Positions 5,901 to 6,306 of a stretch of DNA of 6,306 bases are shown here, in pieces. Made by a program: the position numbers and the translations under genes. Source of the stretch: Candidatus Bathyarchaeota archaeon (lineage in GTDB: Archaea > Thermoproteota > Bathyarchaeia > 40CM-2-53-6); NCBI GenBank assembly GCA_005888675.1, contig VBBA01000107.1, forward strand, positions 1 to 6,306, written 5' to 3'. The first letter of the stretch is position 1. Each line of letters opens with the position of its first letter. A model generated the notes under the pieces. The model saw only the letters and a program-made list of their open reading frames with translations. It ran no database searches and had not been told where the DNA came from.

Positions 5901-6306
5901 CGTCACAACCGGAACTGCCAACATATGCGTAACAAACTCAGCAGTCTCCGCAGGAACTATACTACAATACTGGGATCCAACTCTCAACAGTGGAGCAGGC
6001 GGCTGGGTAAACGCAGCCAACTTGACCATTTCAGGCAACCAGATATGCGGTGACTTCCCTGTCTCGGCTTTGAACGGAACGCCCATAGCGCTAGTAAAGC
6101 CAACAGGACCAGACAATACTAGCGTCGTTGTCAACTGCAACCCTTCCAGCCTAGTTGTCAACCAACCCACTCAGTGCACTGCCACAATTACCGATACTTC
6201 TTTTCCCGCCTCACAACCCACTGGAACGGCAAGTTTCAGCTTAACACCGTCCGCGGGCGGTCCGAGCTGTACTCTAACCAGTGGCAAGTGCACGGTTACG
6301 CTCACT
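2896..6306 (+). CDS. exported family-5 solute-binding protein with permuted order and Ig-like tail (3' end missing)
   Basis: One frame is open for 1137 codons to the right edge with no stop, so the C-terminus is missing. The order is: signal peptide (1-30); a half resembling the C-terminal part of family-5 (SBP_bac_5, oligopeptide/dipeptide/nickel type) binding proteins (36-525); the usual N-terminal part (579-802); a Cys-rich hinge (808-826); and a Ser/Thr-rich DUF11-like plus Ig-like tail (840-1137). Family members deliver peptides or other solutes to an ABC permease outside the membrane. The signal peptide ends ANA with no lipobox Cys, so it is not a bacterial-type lipoprotein; anchoring may use the unseen C-terminus. 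The TTG at 2896 is preferred over the ATG at 2917 because it adds K2 and R4 before the hydrophobic core. There are 36 cysteines, an even number, suggesting many disulfides. No permease or ATPase gene is visible upstream. Confidence 0.88.
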   Translation, partial: MKTRLVIMTSIIILLAALSTSVLNVPRANANPGLPVDDPGNVWSTHGPGVQSLLLKYYSTANAEFNDFVAGHLDLTDAAQPISNWGSYDNNPDFALSPLQGPTVPQPGVFGVYYNGASSVWASWGCNWGDGAGHFYLLDTPNPNSAANCGTNTRQAFAHLVNRVDFTSPSTLFPTGGVPVAELNSPSHLPSGTPLGTSPAGSSPTGTSSYTPNSGPSPNGLALGTQCTWDPLMVSQNTACYTATGTLNMAPSSCVGTGAGEIPASSELGCWASGNVGAYTITGSGTCTGTSGTYSQVCAQGNGFPQAGSPDFCAAAQHFMNAGVASSKDPVTCQLTNFNPTFLANIDSSWTNNGGTPYPNHHLRFMIRGVNPRFALGNGLMNELNNLFALRPGSGPVVDPRYGNINTLGFVFDDSPGNIDDWDMYTFGYGLLGPYAGEFWASLLSSSRSSVNGPCAGAADPNNLPGDPTFVCNLTLDGILAQQTQTTDSLAYKSFTLAAMNYYGQLAGDLPVFSPGLRIAALTSVGGLVNARGLGYNNPYTVLNAQPSAGYTPVCQGVVTSQCPSGIDYRFGGGDPTTLRYGQAGTPDTFNIFNANPFVPADLQLVNEIYDTLYSASPIDPTAVFCWMCDSTSQSLVNGNTVFHVELRQNLQWHDGQTVDNKDVCFSLLALRDFSQIGAGGALLSCTPTAASSTQMDITFHGQSLSTLLMFPSLLETPIIPRHVWECDVDGSGGYTNTGSSDCTNTQNLLGATPCPGACYSDYTNAGVNVPSYTKIQFSYDVVASPNNALIGSGPYMCKSGNVIGGGCTSSGSSLIPCCGNCNPVCGSALLTAVTSFHPGLSLTNTPSATASGSGWNVAYSYHVCNTGNTPLNVDVTDNVLGSIATGVNLQAGACNDYVKTTFLTTSTTNTATANGFDTSSTALVATTTATATFTATSTSAAGTVFVDQTSTTGVATSISGSTSSTAVSVTSTDTGSTQPVGTGQISIGLTPTQFFDVHVSGVTTGTANICVTNSAVSAGTILQYWDPTLNSGAGGWVNAANLTISGNQICGDFPVSALNGTPIALVKPTGPDNTSVVVNCNPSSLVVNQPTQCTATITDTSFPASQPTGTASFSLTPSAGGPSCTLTSGKCTVTLT
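3001..4470 (+). other. first lobe block: motifs normally found in the C-terminal half of SBP_bac_5
   Basis: In residues 36-525 the family landmarks are: AGHLDL (70-75), the usual 'G-x-hydrophobic-D' site; TRQAFAHLVNR (153-163), the usual 'RqAi..aiDR' helix; AAAQHFMNAG (314-323), the usual 'A..lL.eAG' helix; LRFMIR (363-368), an expected strand; WDMYTFGY (422-429); and LAAMNYYGQLAGDLPVF (497-513), the usual late helix before 'P.iPl'. Between the second and third landmarks sits an insert: a Pro/Gly/Ser/Thr linker (about 185-220) and a Cys-rich segment with seven cysteines between 227 and 313. Confidence 0.65.
4630..5301 (+). other. second lobe block: motifs normally found in the N-terminal half of SBP_bac_5
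   Basis: In residues 579-802 the landmarks are: LRYGQAGTPDTFNIF (579-593), the usual first strand and 'D.lnP' motif; VNEIYDTLYS (606-615); FHVELRQNLQWHDG (643-656), the family signature 'f.LR.gv.wHdG'; DNKDVCFSLLAL (660-671), the usual 'a.DV.fsl' helix; LLETPIIPRHVWE (714-726); and GSGPYMCKSG (792-801), the usual 'GtGPY'. In ordinary members these precede, not follow, the landmarks of the other block. Confidence 0.75.
5413..6306 (+). other. DUF11-like and group-3 Ig-like tail, running off the edge
   Basis: Residues about 840-916 fit a DUF11-type repeat: VCNTGNTPLNVDVTDNVLG (864-882), LQAGACND (890-897) and NTATANG near 910-916. Residues about 917-975 are very rich in Thr, Ser and Ala. Residues about 985-1068 form a beta-rich block with TGTANICVTNSA and a later ICGDF, each with one cysteine, family unknown. 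Residues about 1077-1137 match the start of a group-3 bacterial Ig-like domain (Big_3_5 type): VNCNPSSLVVNQPTQCTATI, PTGTASF, then SCTLTSGKCTVTLT. Such tails usually space a functional domain away from the cell wall or S-layer. Confidence 0.65.

Noticed and set aside
5889..6170. 93-codon minus-strand reading frame
   Set aside because: It lies wholly opposite the continuous binding-protein frame, shows no domain, and has no promoter or ribosome site of its own.
1..6306. CRISPR array, insertion-sequence transposase, origin or rRNA genes
   Set aside because: No regularly spaced repeats, transposase catalytic motifs, terminal inverted repeats or rRNA-like segments were seen on either strand; the only repeat is the two-copy 42-mer.

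Overview
The window looks archaeal, probably from the Thermoproteota/Nitrososphaerota side (Bathyarchaeia-like or a heterotrophic soil lineage). This rests on style rather than a marker gene: two adjacent membrane proteins with a four-cysteine zinc ribbon at the N-terminus, weak or absent Shine-Dalgarno sites, apparent TTG starts, AGA/AGG and ATA codons in frequent use, and a large secreted peptide/solute-binding protein with a Ser/Thr-rich, Ig-like tail. There is no rRNA, tRNA, CRISPR array or recognisable transposase gene.

Layout, all on the + strand. (1) Positions 1-673 are poorly coding: the apparent 3' end of a gene that enters from the left (1-129), a weak 98-codon ORF with one hydrophobic helix (102-398), then a gap containing one copy of a 42-bp repeat (409-450). 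(2) Positions 674-2584 hold two same-strand, same-frame genes separated by 93 nt. The first encodes a zinc ribbon, a single membrane helix and a secreted beta-rich domain. The second encodes a zinc ribbon followed by a bundle of about six membrane helices. (3) Positions 2585-2895 are intergenic and carry the second copy of the repeat (2691-2732), so the zinc-ribbon pair is bracketed by direct repeats. (4) From 2896 to the right edge runs one uninterrupted reading frame of 1137 codons with no stop. It encodes an exported family-5 (oligopeptide/dipeptide type) solute-binding protein fused to a long adhesin-like tail.

The most interesting object is this last protein. Its binding-protein motifs are all recognisable but appear in rotated order. 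The C-terminal half of the usual fold (GHLDL, RQAFAHLVNR, the AAQHFMNAG helix, WDMY, LAAMNYYGQLAGDLPVF) comes first. The usual N-terminal half (LRYGQAGTPDTFNIF, IYDTLYS, LRQNLQWHDG, IIPRHVWE, GSGPY) comes second. The order fits a clean circular permutation with the new ends just after the GSGPY strand. The protein also contains 36 cysteines, a Pro/Ser/Thr-rich linker plus Cys-rich insert inside the first half, and a DUF11-like then Ig-like tail.

A working picture is a cell-surface module: a secreted, disulfide-rich binding protein that may be held at the envelope by its tail, next to two zinc-ribbon membrane proteins of unknown function. No permease or ATPase gene is visible, but the window ends inside the binding-protein gene, so the downstream neighbourhood is unknown. 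Any functional link between the zinc-ribbon pair and the binding protein is inference from proximity only.
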